51,401 nucleotides of DNA from Frankiaceae bacterium (lineage in GTDB: Bacteria > Actinomycetota > Actinomycetes > JAFAQI01). A program made the translations under genes and the position numbers. A model generated the notes under the pieces. The model did no database searches. It was not told where the DNA came from and saw only the letters and a program-made list of their open reading frames with translations. Location of the stretch: NCBI GenBank assembly GCA_030840525.1, contig JAVEEI010000097.1, positions 1 to 51,401 on the forward strand, read 5' to 3'. Positions 7,696 to 16,304 of the stretch are shown here, piece after piece; position 1 is the first letter of the stretch; each line of letters starts with the position of its first letter.

Positions 7696-8795
7696 GCAGC
7701 GCCTCCAAGTACGCCCGCCCCGTCGACGTCACCACCACCTGGGACGTCCCGCTCGCGAGCGACGCCAAGTTCACCTGGGAGTACGACGACGGGCGCGACC
7801 GGCTGCTCAGCCTGTACCAGAAGGGCAAGGACAAGCAGTGGGACACCACCAAGCGGATCGACTGGTCGCTGCCGGTGGTGCAGCACAACCCGATCGGCTT
7901 GCCCGACGAGTTCAACCCGTTCCGCGGCGTCGACTTCTACGAGAAGATGAGCCAGGCGGAGAAGGACAACTTCTCCCACCACCAGGCCGCGTGGACGTGG
8001 AGCCAGTTCCTGCACGGTGAGCAGGGCGCGATGGTCGTGTCCGCGCGCATCGTCGAGACGGTGCCCGACCTCGACTCGAAGTTCTACGCCGCGACACAGA
8101 CGATGGACGAGGCGCGCCACGTCGAGACGTTCGCGAAGTTCCTGCAGGACAAGGTCGACCTGATGATGCCGGTCAACGACGACCTCGCGCTGCTGCTCAA
8201 GGAGTCGCTCGACAAGAAGGAGTGGGACTACGCCTACCTCGGCATGCAGGTCCTCATCGAGGGTCTCGCCCTGGCCGCGTTCGGCGTGTTCCGCGACATG
8301 GCGACCAACCCGCTCGCGAAGCAGCTGCTCGCGTACGTGATGCAGGACGAGGCGCGGCACGTCGCGTTCGGCCGGCTCGCGCTGCGCGACTACTACGCCA
8401 ACCTCACCGACAAGGAGCGGTCCGAGCGCGAGGACTTCGTCGTCGAAGGTTGCTGGTTGATGCGCAACCGGTTCCTCGGCCGCGAGGTCTACGAGACGCT
8501 CGACATGCCGGTCGAGCAGTGCCTCGAGATCTCCGAGAACTCCGAGATCACCCGCACGTTCCGCTCGCACCTGTTCAGCCGCATCGTCCCGTGCGTCAAG
8601 GACATCGGCCTGTGGGGCGAGAAAGTGCAGAAGTGCTACGCCGAGATGGGCGTCCTCGACATGGCCGGCTTCAACCTCGACGAGCTGATGAAGGCCGACG
8701 AGGACTACGCCGAGCAGATCGACCGGGAGAAGAGCGAGTTCGCGGCCCGCGCGGCAGAGGTCGACGAGGCGATCGCGCTCGGCGCCTCGACGTAG
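7692..8795 (+). CDS. Ferritin-like diiron protein (RNR R2-like / diiron oxygenase)
   Basis: A 367-aa protein of the ferritin-like di-iron superfamily related to ribonucleotide reductase R2 and diiron oxygenases. The iron ligands are visible as two repeats: Glu in FLHGEQGA (about residue 114) with DEARHVETF (about 140-148), and Glu in VLIEGLALA (about 193) with DEARHVAFGR (about 220-229). An N-terminal stretch of about 90 residues with WDVPLASDAKFTWEY precedes the bundle. It probably binds two irons and activates O2 for oxidation of an acyl, amine or hydrocarbon substrate. Translationally coupled to TetR; followed by a strong hairpin. Confidence 0.85.
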   Translation: MSSASKYARPVDVTTTWDVPLASDAKFTWEYDDGRDRLLSLYQKGKDKQWDTTKRIDWSLPVVQHNPIGLPDEFNPFRGVDFYEKMSQAEKDNFSHHQAAWTWSQFLHGEQGAMVVSARIVETVPDLDSKFYAATQTMDEARHVETFAKFLQDKVDLMMPVNDDLALLLKESLDKKEWDYAYLGMQVLIEGLALAAFGVFRDMATNPLAKQLLAYVMQDEARHVAFGRLALRDYYANLTDKERSEREDFVVEGCWLMRNRFLGREVYETLDMPVEQCLEISENSEITRTFRSHLFSRIVPCVKDIGLWGEKVQKCYAEMGVLDMAGFNLDELMKADEDYAEQIDREKSEFAARAAEVDEAIALGAST

Positions 8796-8802
8796 CACCC
8801 GG

Positions 8803-8852
8803 GAGTTGTCAGCACCACGCGGGGCTATGGCCACGCCAGCTGCTGACAACTC
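8803..8852 (+). terminator. 12-bp stem-loop after the diiron gene
   Basis: GAGTTGTCAGCA (8803-8814) and TGCTGACAACTC (8841-8852) are a perfect 12-bp inverted repeat with a 26-nt loop, starting 8 nt after the stop codon. There is no T-run, which is usual in high-GC terminators. The moderate GC of the stem also allows an operator role for the next gene, which starts 33 nt downstream. Confidence 0.55.
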
Positions 8853-8884
8853 CGAGCGCACGCGCGGCGCAGCACAATGGACTC

Positions 8885-9427
8885 GTGTCCGACGCACTCG
8901 ACGCGTTCGCGCTGCTCGCCGACGACGAGCGGCTTCGCGTCGTCGGCGCGCTCGTGCTCGGCGCCCGTGCGACGGAAGACGTCGCCGTACGGGCGAGCCT
9001 CCCGTCGCGGCGCGTGCTCGAGGCGCTGACGCGGCTCGACGCGGGCGGGTTGGTCCGGCGCGACGACGACGGCACCTGGTGGTTCGACGTGGGGCGGCTG
9101 AAGGAGATCGCGCGCGAGGCGCGGCCGCGCGAGGAGCCGGACGACGTCGGCGACGTTGACGCGACGACGGCGAGCGTGCTGCGTACGTTCCTGCGCGGCG
9201 GGCGGCTCACCCAGATCCCGACCCAGCACGCGAAGCGGCTCGTCGTCCTCGACCACGTCTCGCGCATGTTCGACATCGGCGTCCGCTACCCGGAGCGCGA
9301 GGTCAACGCGATCCTGCGCGTCTTCCACCCCGACTACGCGGCGCTGCGCCGCTACCTCGTCGACGAAGGCTTCCTCAGCCGCGAGCGCAACGAGTACTGG
9401 CGGACCGGCGGCACCGTCGAGGTCTGA
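8885..9427 (+). CDS. DUF2087 domain ArsR-like protein
   Basis: A 180-aa protein with an N-terminal winged-helix-like segment (residues 5-65, ALDAFALLADDERLRVVGAL then VLEALTRLDAGGLVRRDDDG) and a C-terminal DUF2087 domain (from about residue 100: FLRGGRLTQIPTQHAKRLVV, YPEREVNAILRVFHPDYAAL, RRYLVDEGFLSRERNEYWRT). DUF2087 proteins are predicted regulators of unknown signal. GTG 8885 is the only good start. Confidence 0.8.
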   Translation: MSDALDAFALLADDERLRVVGALVLGARATEDVAVRASLPSRRVLEALTRLDAGGLVRRDDDGTWWFDVGRLKEIAREARPREEPDDVGDVDATTASVLRTFLRGGRLTQIPTQHAKRLVVLDHVSRMFDIGVRYPEREVNAILRVFHPDYAALRRYLVDEGFLSRERNEYWRTGGTVEV

Positions 9428-9434
9428 GACGACC

Positions 9435-10448
9435 CTACGACGCGCGCGCCACCAGCAGCCGGCGCAGCGAGTCGAGCCGCTCCGGATGCGCGTGCCCGGC
9501 CGCGACCCACTCGTCGAGCGTGCACACGTCGCGGTCGAGGTGGTCGCAGTCGGTCGGGCACTCCGCCGTACCCAAGGCCAGGTCGGGAAAGCAGGTGACG
9601 AGCCGGGCGGCATCGAGGTGCGCCAGCCCGAACGACCGCACGCCCGGTGTGTCGACGACCCAGCCGTCGTCGTCCGGCAGCGCCAGCGCGATCGCGGCCG
9701 TCGTCGTGTGCAGGCCCTTCCCGGTCGTCGCGCTGATCACGTTGACCCGCTGCGTCGCGTCCGGCACGACCGCGTTGACCAGCGTCGACTTGCCCACGCC
9801 GGACGACCCCACGAACACCGTGACCCGCCCGGACATCAGCTCCCGCAACGCCGCGGCGGCCGCGTCGCGCGACTCCGCACCCGACTCGACGACGGGTACG
9901 TCGAGCGGGCGGTAGATCGCGCGCACCGGCTCGGCAGGGCCGAGGTCGACCTTCGTCAGGCAGAGCACCGGGTCGACGCCGGCGTCGTACGCGGCCGCGA
10001 GGCACCGGTCGACGAGCCGCGGCTGCGGCTCGGGCGTCGCGACCGAGCAGACGACGACAAGCTGGTCGGCGTTGGCGACGACGATGCGCTCGTGCGGGTC
10101 GTCGTCGTCGGCGGTACGGCGCAGCACCGACCGCCGCTCCTGCACGCGCACGATCCGCACCAGCCCGTCCGGCCCACCGGACACGTCACCGACGACGGCC
10201 ACCTCGTCGCCGACGACGACCGACCGCCGACCCAGCTCGCGGGCCCGCATCGCGACCGCCAGCGTTCCGTCCGCGACCAGGCAGCCGTAGCGACCGCGGT
10301 CGACCGTGACGACTCGCGCGGGGGTCGCGTCGTCGTGCCGTGGCCGCAGTCGGCTGCGGGGCCGCGAGCCGCGGCCGGCCCGCCCGAGCCGGTCCTCGTC
10401 GTCCGCGCGGGCCCGGCTCAGCCGGCACCCCCCACCATCGCGGTCCAC
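9435..10448 (-). CDS. rsgA: Ribosome small-subunit-dependent GTPase A
   Basis: A 337-aa circularly permuted GTPase that checks late 30S subunit assembly. After a basic N-terminus (RAGRGSRPRSRLRPRHDD) come an OB fold (residues 50-115), the permuted GTPase with G4 LTKVDLG, G1 GSSGVGKST, G2/G3 region TTGKGLHTTT and DTPGVRSFGL, and a C-terminal zinc finger (CFPDLALGTAECPTDCDHLDRDVC: Cys-Cys-His-Cys). GTG 10448 gives a 31-nt overlap with the 3' end of aroA and suggests translational coupling; a later non-standard start is possible. The aroA-rsgA pair is conserved in actinobacteria. Confidence 0.9.
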   Translation of the reverse strand: MDRDGGGCRLSRARADDEDRLGRAGRGSRPRSRLRPRHDDATPARVVTVDRGRYGCLVADGTLAVAMRARELGRRSVVVGDEVAVVGDVSGGPDGLVRIVRVQERRSVLRRTADDDDPHERIVVANADQLVVVCSVATPEPQPRLVDRCLAAAYDAGVDPVLCLTKVDLGPAEPVRAIYRPLDVPVVESGAESRDAAAAALRELMSGRVTVFVGSSGVGKSTLVNAVVPDATQRVNVISATTGKGLHTTTAAIALALPDDDGWVVDTPGVRSFGLAHLDAARLVTCFPDLALGTAECPTDCDHLDRDVCTLDEWVAAGHAHPERLDSLRRLLVARAS

Positions 10449-11695
10449 GTCTCGGCGAACGACGGGAACGTCTTCGCCGCGGTCGCGACGTTCTCGACCA
10501 GTACGCCGTCGACGCCGAGGCCCATGACGGCACCGGCCATCGCCAGCCGGTGGTCGTCGTACGTCCGGAAGACGCCGCCGCGCAGCGGGCCAGGGGTGAT
10601 CGCGAGGCCGTCGTCGAGCTCGGTCACACCCGCGCCGAGACCGCCGAGCTCGGTCGCGAGCGCGGCCAGCCGGTCGGTCTCGTGGCCGCGCATGTGCCCG
10701 ATGCCGGTCAGCCGCGTCGGCGACGAGGCGAACGTCGCCAACGCCGCGAGGACGCAGGCGAGCTCCGAGTTGTCGGCGAGGTCGACGTCGATGCCGCGCA
10801 GCTCGCCGCCGCGCCTTACGACCAGGCCGGCCGCGGTCGCCGACACCGACGCGCCCATCCGGGCGAGCACGTCGGGCGTGCGCGCCCCCGGCTGACCGGA
10901 GGACGCCGGCCACGACCGCAGCGTCACCGCGCCGCCGGCCACGAGCGGCGCGGCCAGGAACGGCGCCGCCGACGACAGGTCCGGCTCGACCGTGACGACG
11001 CCGCCCGCGATCGGCCCCGGGTGCACATGCCACCGCGACGGCTCGGGCGTCTCGACCCGCACGCCGCGCTCGCGCAGCATCGCCACGGTCATGTCGACGT
11101 GCGGCGTACTCGGCAGCCGGCCGCCGTGGTGCGACAGCGCCAGCCCGGCGGTGAAGCGCGGTGCCGCCAGCAGCAGCGCCGAGACGAGCTGCGACGACGC
11201 GCCGCCGTCGATCGACAGCGAACCGCCGCCGAGCATGCCGGCGCCGTCGACCGTGACCGGCAGCCGGCCGCCGCCCGCGTCGTCGACACGCACCCCGAGC
11301 CGGCGGAGCGCGTCGACGAGGGCCAGCATCGGCCGCTCCCGCGCCCGCGGGTCACCGTCGACGCGCACCGGGCCGGCCGCGAGCGCGGCCACCGGCAGCA
11401 GGAACCGCATGACCGTCCCGGCCAGCCCGGCGTCGACGCTCACCCCGCCGCGCAGCGGGCCCGGCGTCACGCTCCACCGGTCGCCGTCGGTGTCGATGCG
11501 GGCGCCGAGCGCGCGCAGCCCGTCGGCCATGAGCGTCGTGTCCCGGCTGGTCAGCGCGCCCTCGACTAGAGTCGGGGTTGCCGCGAGAGCGGCGAGTACG
11601 AGCGCGCGGTTGGTCATCGACTTCGATCCGGGCACGCTCACGACCGCGTCGAGCGGCTCGCGGGCGCGGGGCGCCGGCCACGGATCCGAGGTCAC
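10418..11695 (-). CDS. aroA: 3-phosphoshikimate 1-carboxyvinyltransferase (EPSP synthase)
   Basis: A 425-aa cytosolic enzyme of the shikimate pathway that joins phosphoenolpyruvate to shikimate 3-phosphate. Diagnostic motifs are VPGSKSMTNRALVLAALA near residue 20, DAGLAGTVMRFLLPVAAL (the substrate site, about residue 85), DGGASSQLVSALLLAAP near 160 and the C-terminal DDHRLAMAGAVMGL and NVATAAKTFPSF. GTG 11695 is chosen; GTG 11719 is possible. Upstream of rsgA on the same strand and divergent from the lipoprotein gene. Confidence 0.95.
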   Translation of the reverse strand: MTSDPWPAPRAREPLDAVVSVPGSKSMTNRALVLAALAATPTLVEGALTSRDTTLMADGLRALGARIDTDGDRWSVTPGPLRGGVSVDAGLAGTVMRFLLPVAALAAGPVRVDGDPRARERPMLALVDALRRLGVRVDDAGGGRLPVTVDGAGMLGGGSLSIDGGASSQLVSALLLAAPRFTAGLALSHHGGRLPSTPHVDMTVAMLRERGVRVETPEPSRWHVHPGPIAGGVVTVEPDLSSAAPFLAAPLVAGGAVTLRSWPASSGQPGARTPDVLARMGASVSATAAGLVVRRGGELRGIDVDLADNSELACVLAALATFASSPTRLTGIGHMRGHETDRLAALATELGGLGAGVTELDDGLAITPGPLRGGVFRTYDDHRLAMAGAVMGLGVDGVLVENVATAAKTFPSFAETWTAMVGGAG

Positions 11696-11777
11696 GGCAC
11701 CGATCGTCGCATCCGTCACCGATCCGGGCCGCGCGCGTTGTACTCCGAGGAACCCAGCCGTCGTCGAAAGGCCCGCA

Positions 11778-12320
11778 ATGCAGCCGGTACGACTCGCCGC
11801 GATGATCACCGCGGCGCTCGTCAGCGTGGCCGCCCTCACGGGCTGCAGCGGTGGCAGCAAGCCGCAGGCCGCACCCGCCCCGACGCAGTCGCTCTACACG
11901 CCGCCGCCGTGCCCCGCGCCGGCGAAGGCGACGCCGACGCACTGGCCGGCGTTCCTGCCCGGCGACATGCCCAAGCCGCGCAACGCCGCCATCATGAAGA
12001 ACGGCGTCAGCATGACGAGCGACGGCGTGCACATCGTCCGCTTCATCACCCCGACCTCGCTGCGCGAGAGCGTGCTGTTCATCGTGCAGAAGTACCCGAA
12101 GGCCGGCTACGCGCTGGGCCGCGGCGACGCCGAGGCGACCGAGGCGGACGCACCGTTCGTGCACGGGCAGATCCGCGGCGTCACCCGGATCAGCCGGCTC
12201 GCCGACTGCCAGACGCTGTGGCTGACCGCGACGGTCAACATCAACAACAACCTCGGGCAGACGCCGATCATCGCCCCGCACACCCCGAGCTCCAGCCCGT
12301 CGCCGCTGCCGTTCGGCTGA
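11778..12320 (+). CDS. Lipoprotein of unknown function
   Basis: A 180-aa exported lipoprotein. The signal peptide MQPVRLAAMITAALVSVAAL ends in a lipobox LTGC (Cys about residue 24), followed by a Gly/Ser/Pro-rich linker and a globular domain from about residue 55 (THWPAFLPGDMPKPRNAAIM, VQKYPKAGYALGRGDAEATE, FVHGQIRGVTRI). The domain looks like the small lipoproteins common in actinobacteria that sense or bind a ligand, but I do not recognise it. ATG 11778 follows a GAAAGG site. Confidence 0.65.
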   Translation: MQPVRLAAMITAALVSVAALTGCSGGSKPQAAPAPTQSLYTPPPCPAPAKATPTHWPAFLPGDMPKPRNAAIMKNGVSMTSDGVHIVRFITPTSLRESVLFIVQKYPKAGYALGRGDAEATEADAPFVHGQIRGVTRISRLADCQTLWLTATVNINNNLGQTPIIAPHTPSSSPSPLPFG

Positions 12321-12361
12321 GCCGTACGGCTCGGGCGGCGCGCGGGCAATAGTCTGCGGGC

Positions 12362-13309
12362 GTGACCGGCGGCCAGCTGCTGCAAGCGGTGCTCACCGGC
12401 CTGTCGCTCGGTGCCGTCTACGGCCTCGTCGGCATCGGCTTCTCGCTGGTTTGGTCGCTCACCCGCGTGCTGCCGTTCGCGCACGGCGACCTCGTCGTCG
12501 GCGGCGCGCTGTTCGCCGTACTCGCCGTCGTCGGTACGACGCCGGTCGCCGTCTCGCCGGGCGCCGGCCGCTCGGTCGCGCTCGTCGTCCTGACCCTGGC
12601 GTTCGGCGTGGTCCTGTCGGTGGTCTCGTACGGCGTCGCCGTGCGCCCGTTCCTCGACCGGGCCGGCCACGGCGAGGACGTGCTCGGCTGGGTCGCCGGT
12701 GGCGTGACCGCCGGGCTGGTCATCCGCACCGCGCTCGGGGTGGCGCTGCCCGCCGCGGCGTACGCCGTTCCCGACCCGCTGCACTTCGACGGCTTCACGT
12801 CCAGCGGCACGGTGACGCTGCCCGGCGGCGGGTCCGTGCCCGTCCGGGTGTTCCCGGTGATCGCGGTCGGGCTGCTGGCGGCCGCCGCGGTCGACCGGTT
12901 CCTCGTCCGGTCGCGGCTCGGCCGGGCGATGCGCTCGGTCGCCGACGACCCGGACGCGGCCGTGCTCTGCGGCGTACCGGTCGAGCGGGCCGTCGTCGCG
13001 GCGTTCGCGGTCGCCGGGCTGCTCGCCGGCGCCGCCGCGCTGCTAAGTGCGCCGGCGCAGCCGGTCGGCGTCGACGACGGCGTCGTCCTCGGGCTCGCCG
13101 GTGCCGCGGGCGCGCTGCTCGGCCGGCTCGGCTCGCCGCGCGGCGCCCTCGCCGGCGGCCTCGCCCTCGGCGTCGCCCAGCAGGTCGTGCAGGTCGCGCC
13201 GTCGCTCGGCGCGGCCTGGTCCGAGCTGGTCCCGCTCGCCGTCCTCGTCGTGGTCGTCGCCGCGCGGCCGGGCGGGCTGCGCGCTCCCCGGCAGGTAGCG
13301 GTCGAGTGA
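12362..13309 (+). CDS. Branched-chain amino acid type ABC permease (LivH-like)
   Basis: A 315-aa integral membrane permease of the LivH family with about eight helices. The start (QAVLTGLSLGAVYGLVGIGF) and the loop RSRLGRAMRSVADDPDAAVLCGVPVERAV, which contacts the ATPase, are diagnostic. It is first of a three-gene operon with 4-nt overlaps (GTGA at 13306-13309). The substrate may be branched-chain amino acids, amides or urea-like compounds; the sequence does not decide. Confidence 0.85.
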   Translation: MTGGQLLQAVLTGLSLGAVYGLVGIGFSLVWSLTRVLPFAHGDLVVGGALFAVLAVVGTTPVAVSPGAGRSVALVVLTLAFGVVLSVVSYGVAVRPFLDRAGHGEDVLGWVAGGVTAGLVIRTALGVALPAAAYAVPDPLHFDGFTSSGTVTLPGGGSVPVRVFPVIAVGLLAAAAVDRFLVRSRLGRAMRSVADDPDAAVLCGVPVERAVVAAFAVAGLLAGAAALLSAPAQPVGVDDGVVLGLAGAAGALLGRLGSPRGALAGGLALGVAQQVVQVAPSLGAAWSELVPLAVLVVVVAARPGGLRAPRQVAVE

Positions 13310-15030
13310 CCACGCTCGCCGCCGACCTCTACCTGCTCGTGGCCGCGTACGGCCTCGCGCTGGCGGTCTCGTACGCCGGCCTGCCGGTGCTCGGCCAAGG
13401 GGCGTTCGTCGCCGTCGGCGCGTTCGGTACGGCGCAGCTCGAAGGCCACGGCGTACCGCTGCTCGTCGCGGTCGCCGTCGCGGTGGTCGCCGCCGGGGGA
13501 GCGGGCTACGTCGTCGGCTTCGCGGCGGCCCGGCTGGCCGGCTCCTCGCTGGCGCTCGCGACGTGGGGGCTGGCTTGGCTGGTCTATACGGCGCTGGTGC
13601 TGTTCCCGCGGCTGTCCGGCGGCAGCCAGGGGCTGACCCGCCCGACCCCAGCGTCGCTGACCTCGCCGAGCCTCGGCGTCGACGTCGTGTTGCAGCCGTG
13701 GGTGCATGTGGTGGTCGGCACGGTGCTCGTCGTCGCGCTCGCGCTGGTCTTGGTCCGCGCGGACGCCGGGCCGTGGGGGCTCGACTGGGCCGCGCTGCGC
13801 ACCGGCCCGGCGCTCGCCGACTCGATCGGCGTCCCGGTGCAGCGGCGGCGCCGCGCGGTGCTCGCGGCGGCGGCCGCGCTCGGCGCGCTGGGTGGCGCCG
13901 GGACCGCCGTCCTGCAAGGTGTCGTCGCGCCGGTCGACTACTCGCCCCTGCTGTCGCTCCAGCTCTTCGTCGCTGTGCTCGTCGGCGGTACGGCCGCGTG
14001 GTGGGGCCCCGCGCTCGGCATCGGGCTGCTCGCCGCGCTGCCGACGACCGCCGACGCGATCGCGTCAGCCGCGGGCATCGACCCGCTCCGCGCCCGCGCG
14101 GTGCTGACCGCGGTGCTGCTCGTCGCTGTCCTCGCGCTGCGCGCGCCGGCCGGCCGGCTGGTCGCGCCGTACCTGCGCCGCTGGCAGCGCCGCCCGCCGC
14201 GCGACCCGCTCCCCGACGCCGCTGCGGGCCGGGACGGCACAGTCCCGGCGGGCGAGGCGCCGCTGCTGGCGTTGCGTGCGGTGGTCGTCGAGTACGGCGC
14301 GGTCCGCGCGCTCGACGGCGTCGACGTCGAGCTGCGCGCGGGTGAGGTGCACGCGCTGGTCGGGCCGAACGGCAGCGGCAAGTCGACGGCCCTGCGGGTC
14401 GCGGCGGGCGTCGTCGCACCGGTCGAAGGGTCGGTGCGGGTGCGCGGCGAACCGGTCGTCGGGACGTCCGCGGCACCTCGGGTCCGGGCCGGTGTGGCGC
14501 GCACCCTGCAACGCACCGCGATGCTCGGCCGGCTGCCCGTGGGGCGCCAGGTGGAGGTCGGCGCGCGGGCCCGCGAGCGGGCGCCGTACGCCGGCCTGCG
14601 CCATCTCGTCGCCGCGCCGTCGGCGGTACGCGAGCGGCGCGAGCGCGCGGCGGCGACGGCGGCCGCGCTCGACCTGACCGGGCTGACCGAGCGGTTCGCG
14701 GCGGTCCCGGACGTGCTCGACACGGCCGAGCAGCGGCTGCTCCAGGTCGCCCGCGCGGTCGCGACCGGCGCCTCCGCCGTACTCGTCGACGAGCCGGCCG
14801 CCGGCATGTCGGCGCGGCAGCGCGACCGGCTCGCCGGGATTTTGCGCCGGCTCGCCGACAGCGGCCGCGGCGTGCTGCTGGTCGAGCACGACATGAACCT
14901 CGTCGGGCGCATCGCCGACCGGGTCACCGTTCTCGCCGAGGGGCGGGTGCTCGCGACCGGTACGCCGGAGGCGGTGCGCGCCGACCCGGCCGTCGCGCGC
15001 GCCTATCTTGGAGTCCCCGCCGACTCGTGA
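13306..15030 (+). CDS. Fused LivM-type permease and LivG-type ATPase
   Basis: A 574-aa fusion. Residues about 1-300 are a LivM-like permease (AYGLALAVSYAGLPVLGQGAFVAVGAF, loop DSIGVPVQRRRRAVLAAAAA); residues about 320-574 are an ABC ATPase of the LivG type with Walker A GPNGSGKST (about 358) and Walker B AVLVDEPAAGMS (about 495). The ABC signature before Walker B reads VLDTAEQRLLQVARA, not LSGGQ or the LSYGQQR of LivG, so ATPase activity may be altered. The second ATPase, LivF, is absent, so the fused ATPase would have to homodimerise. GTG start overlaps livH; the stop overlaps the next gene by 4 nt. Confidence 0.85.
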   Translation: MTTLAADLYLLVAAYGLALAVSYAGLPVLGQGAFVAVGAFGTAQLEGHGVPLLVAVAVAVVAAGGAGYVVGFAAARLAGSSLALATWGLAWLVYTALVLFPRLSGGSQGLTRPTPASLTSPSLGVDVVLQPWVHVVVGTVLVVALALVLVRADAGPWGLDWAALRTGPALADSIGVPVQRRRRAVLAAAAALGALGGAGTAVLQGVVAPVDYSPLLSLQLFVAVLVGGTAAWWGPALGIGLLAALPTTADAIASAAGIDPLRARAVLTAVLLVAVLALRAPAGRLVAPYLRRWQRRPPRDPLPDAAAGRDGTVPAGEAPLLALRAVVVEYGAVRALDGVDVELRAGEVHALVGPNGSGKSTALRVAAGVVAPVEGSVRVRGEPVVGTSAAPRVRAGVARTLQRTAMLGRLPVGRQVEVGARARERAPYAGLRHLVAAPSAVRERRERAAATAAALDLTGLTERFAAVPDVLDTAEQRLLQVARAVATGASAVLVDEPAAGMSARQRDRLAGILRRLADSGRGVLLVEHDMNLVGRIADRVTVLAEGRVLATGTPEAVRADPAVARAYLGVPADS

Positions 15031-16280
15031 AGGACGCCGCATTGCGCCACCTCCTTGGTCGATCCGTACTGGCCGCAGGTGTCCTCGCGACCGCGGCGCT
15101 CGGCGCCGGGTGCTCGCCGTCGGCGAAGTCCGGGTCGGACGTCGAGTTCGTCGTGTCGGCGCCGGTGTCGACGTCGCCGTGGATCGCGCGGTTCGAGCGC
15201 AACGGCGCCGAGCTCGCCGCGAGCCAGCTCAACGCGCACGGCGGTATCACGTACGGCGGCGCGAAGCATCACGTCGTCGTCACCGTGCTCGACAACGCCG
15301 GGTCGCCGCAGCAGGTCGCCGCGCACGCGCGCCAGGCCGTCTCCGACCACGCCGCCGCTCTGATCATCGACGGCGTCGGCGCCGCCGCGGTCGCCGACGT
15401 CACCGGCCCCGCCGGCCTGCCGACGTTCGTCGTCTTCGACGGCGGTGCGAGCATCGTCGACCCGGTGAAGCGGCCGACCATCTTCCGGCTGGCACCGGCC
15501 GACAAGTTCATGACGCTGCGGCTCGCCGACTACCTCGCGGCCAAGCACCCGCAGGTCGGCATCATCGTCGACGACACCTCGTTCGGCACCGACGGCCTCG
15601 CCTCGCTGCAAAGCGCGTTCGCGCGCGACGAGATCAAGGTGCGGTCGAAGAGCGTCGTACCGAGCGGGTCGGGCGACATCACCGGGCAGGTGCTCGCGGC
15701 GCGCAGCCGCGGCGTCACGACCCTCGTCGTGTGGGCCGGCGCGCCGGTCGTCGCCGCGGCCATCAACGCGGCCGGGGCAGCCGGCTGGCAGGTGCCGATC
15801 TGGACCGGCCCGAGTGGCGAAGATCCCCTTGTGCGGCAACGGGTCGGGCTGCACGGTAGCTGGCTCGACAACGTCGGGTTCGTGTCCTTCCGGATCACCG
15901 CCGAGGTCGGGCCGAAGCCGTTCGCGACGTTCCGCAAGGCATACGTCGCGAAGTTCGGCGAGGACAAGCTCGGCGTCACCCAGAACTTCAAAGACGTGGT
16001 GCAGCCACCGGACTGGGCGATGTTCTCCTACGACGCGGTGAACCTCGTCGCCGACGCACTGAACAAGGCCGGCGCGACCGGGCCGAAGCTGCAGGCGGTG
16101 CTCTCCGGGCACGACGTCATCACCGGCGCCAACGGCGACGAGCGCGGCTACGGCGAGAGCTCGCGCGAAGGTGTGTCGCCGGACGACATGTACTTCGCGC
16201 GCTTCACCGGTTTCGTCTTCGCGCCGGTGACCGACGACCTGCTCTCGCAGAACCTTCCCGCGGTTCCGCAGACCCTGTAG
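15027..16280 (+). CDS. ABC substrate-binding lipoprotein, branched-chain amino acid type
   Basis: A 417-aa periplasmic-binding-fold type I lipoprotein. A signal peptide with lipobox LGAGC (Cys about residue 29) anchors it outside the membrane. The mature protein has the usual start (VVSAPVSTSPWIARFERNGAE, GGITYGGAKHHVVV), a ligand region near GVGAAAVADVTGPAGLPTFV and a second lobe at VGIIVDDTSFGTDGLASL. It should deliver its ligand to the LivH/LivMG permease encoded just upstream; the ligand cannot be predicted. Confidence 0.85.
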   Translation: MKDAALRHLLGRSVLAAGVLATAALGAGCSPSAKSGSDVEFVVSAPVSTSPWIARFERNGAELAASQLNAHGGITYGGAKHHVVVTVLDNAGSPQQVAAHARQAVSDHAAALIIDGVGAAAVADVTGPAGLPTFVVFDGGASIVDPVKRPTIFRLAPADKFMTLRLADYLAAKHPQVGIIVDDTSFGTDGLASLQSAFARDEIKVRSKSVVPSGSGDITGQVLAARSRGVTTLVVWAGAPVVAAAINAAGAAGWQVPIWTGPSGEDPLVRQRVGLHGSWLDNVGFVSFRITAEVGPKPFATFRKAYVAKFGEDKLGVTQNFKDVVQPPDWAMFSYDAVNLVADALNKAGATGPKLQAVLSGHDVITGANGDERGYGESSREGVSPDDMYFARFTGFVFAPVTDDLLSQNLPAVPQTL

Positions 16281-16304
16281 CTGTCGGGTGATTACGCTTC
16301 GCCC

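Noticed and set aside
12322-12331. GCCGTACGGC palindrome after the lipoprotein gene
   Set aside because: Ten bases, too short for a terminator, and such palindromes are expected often in this base composition.
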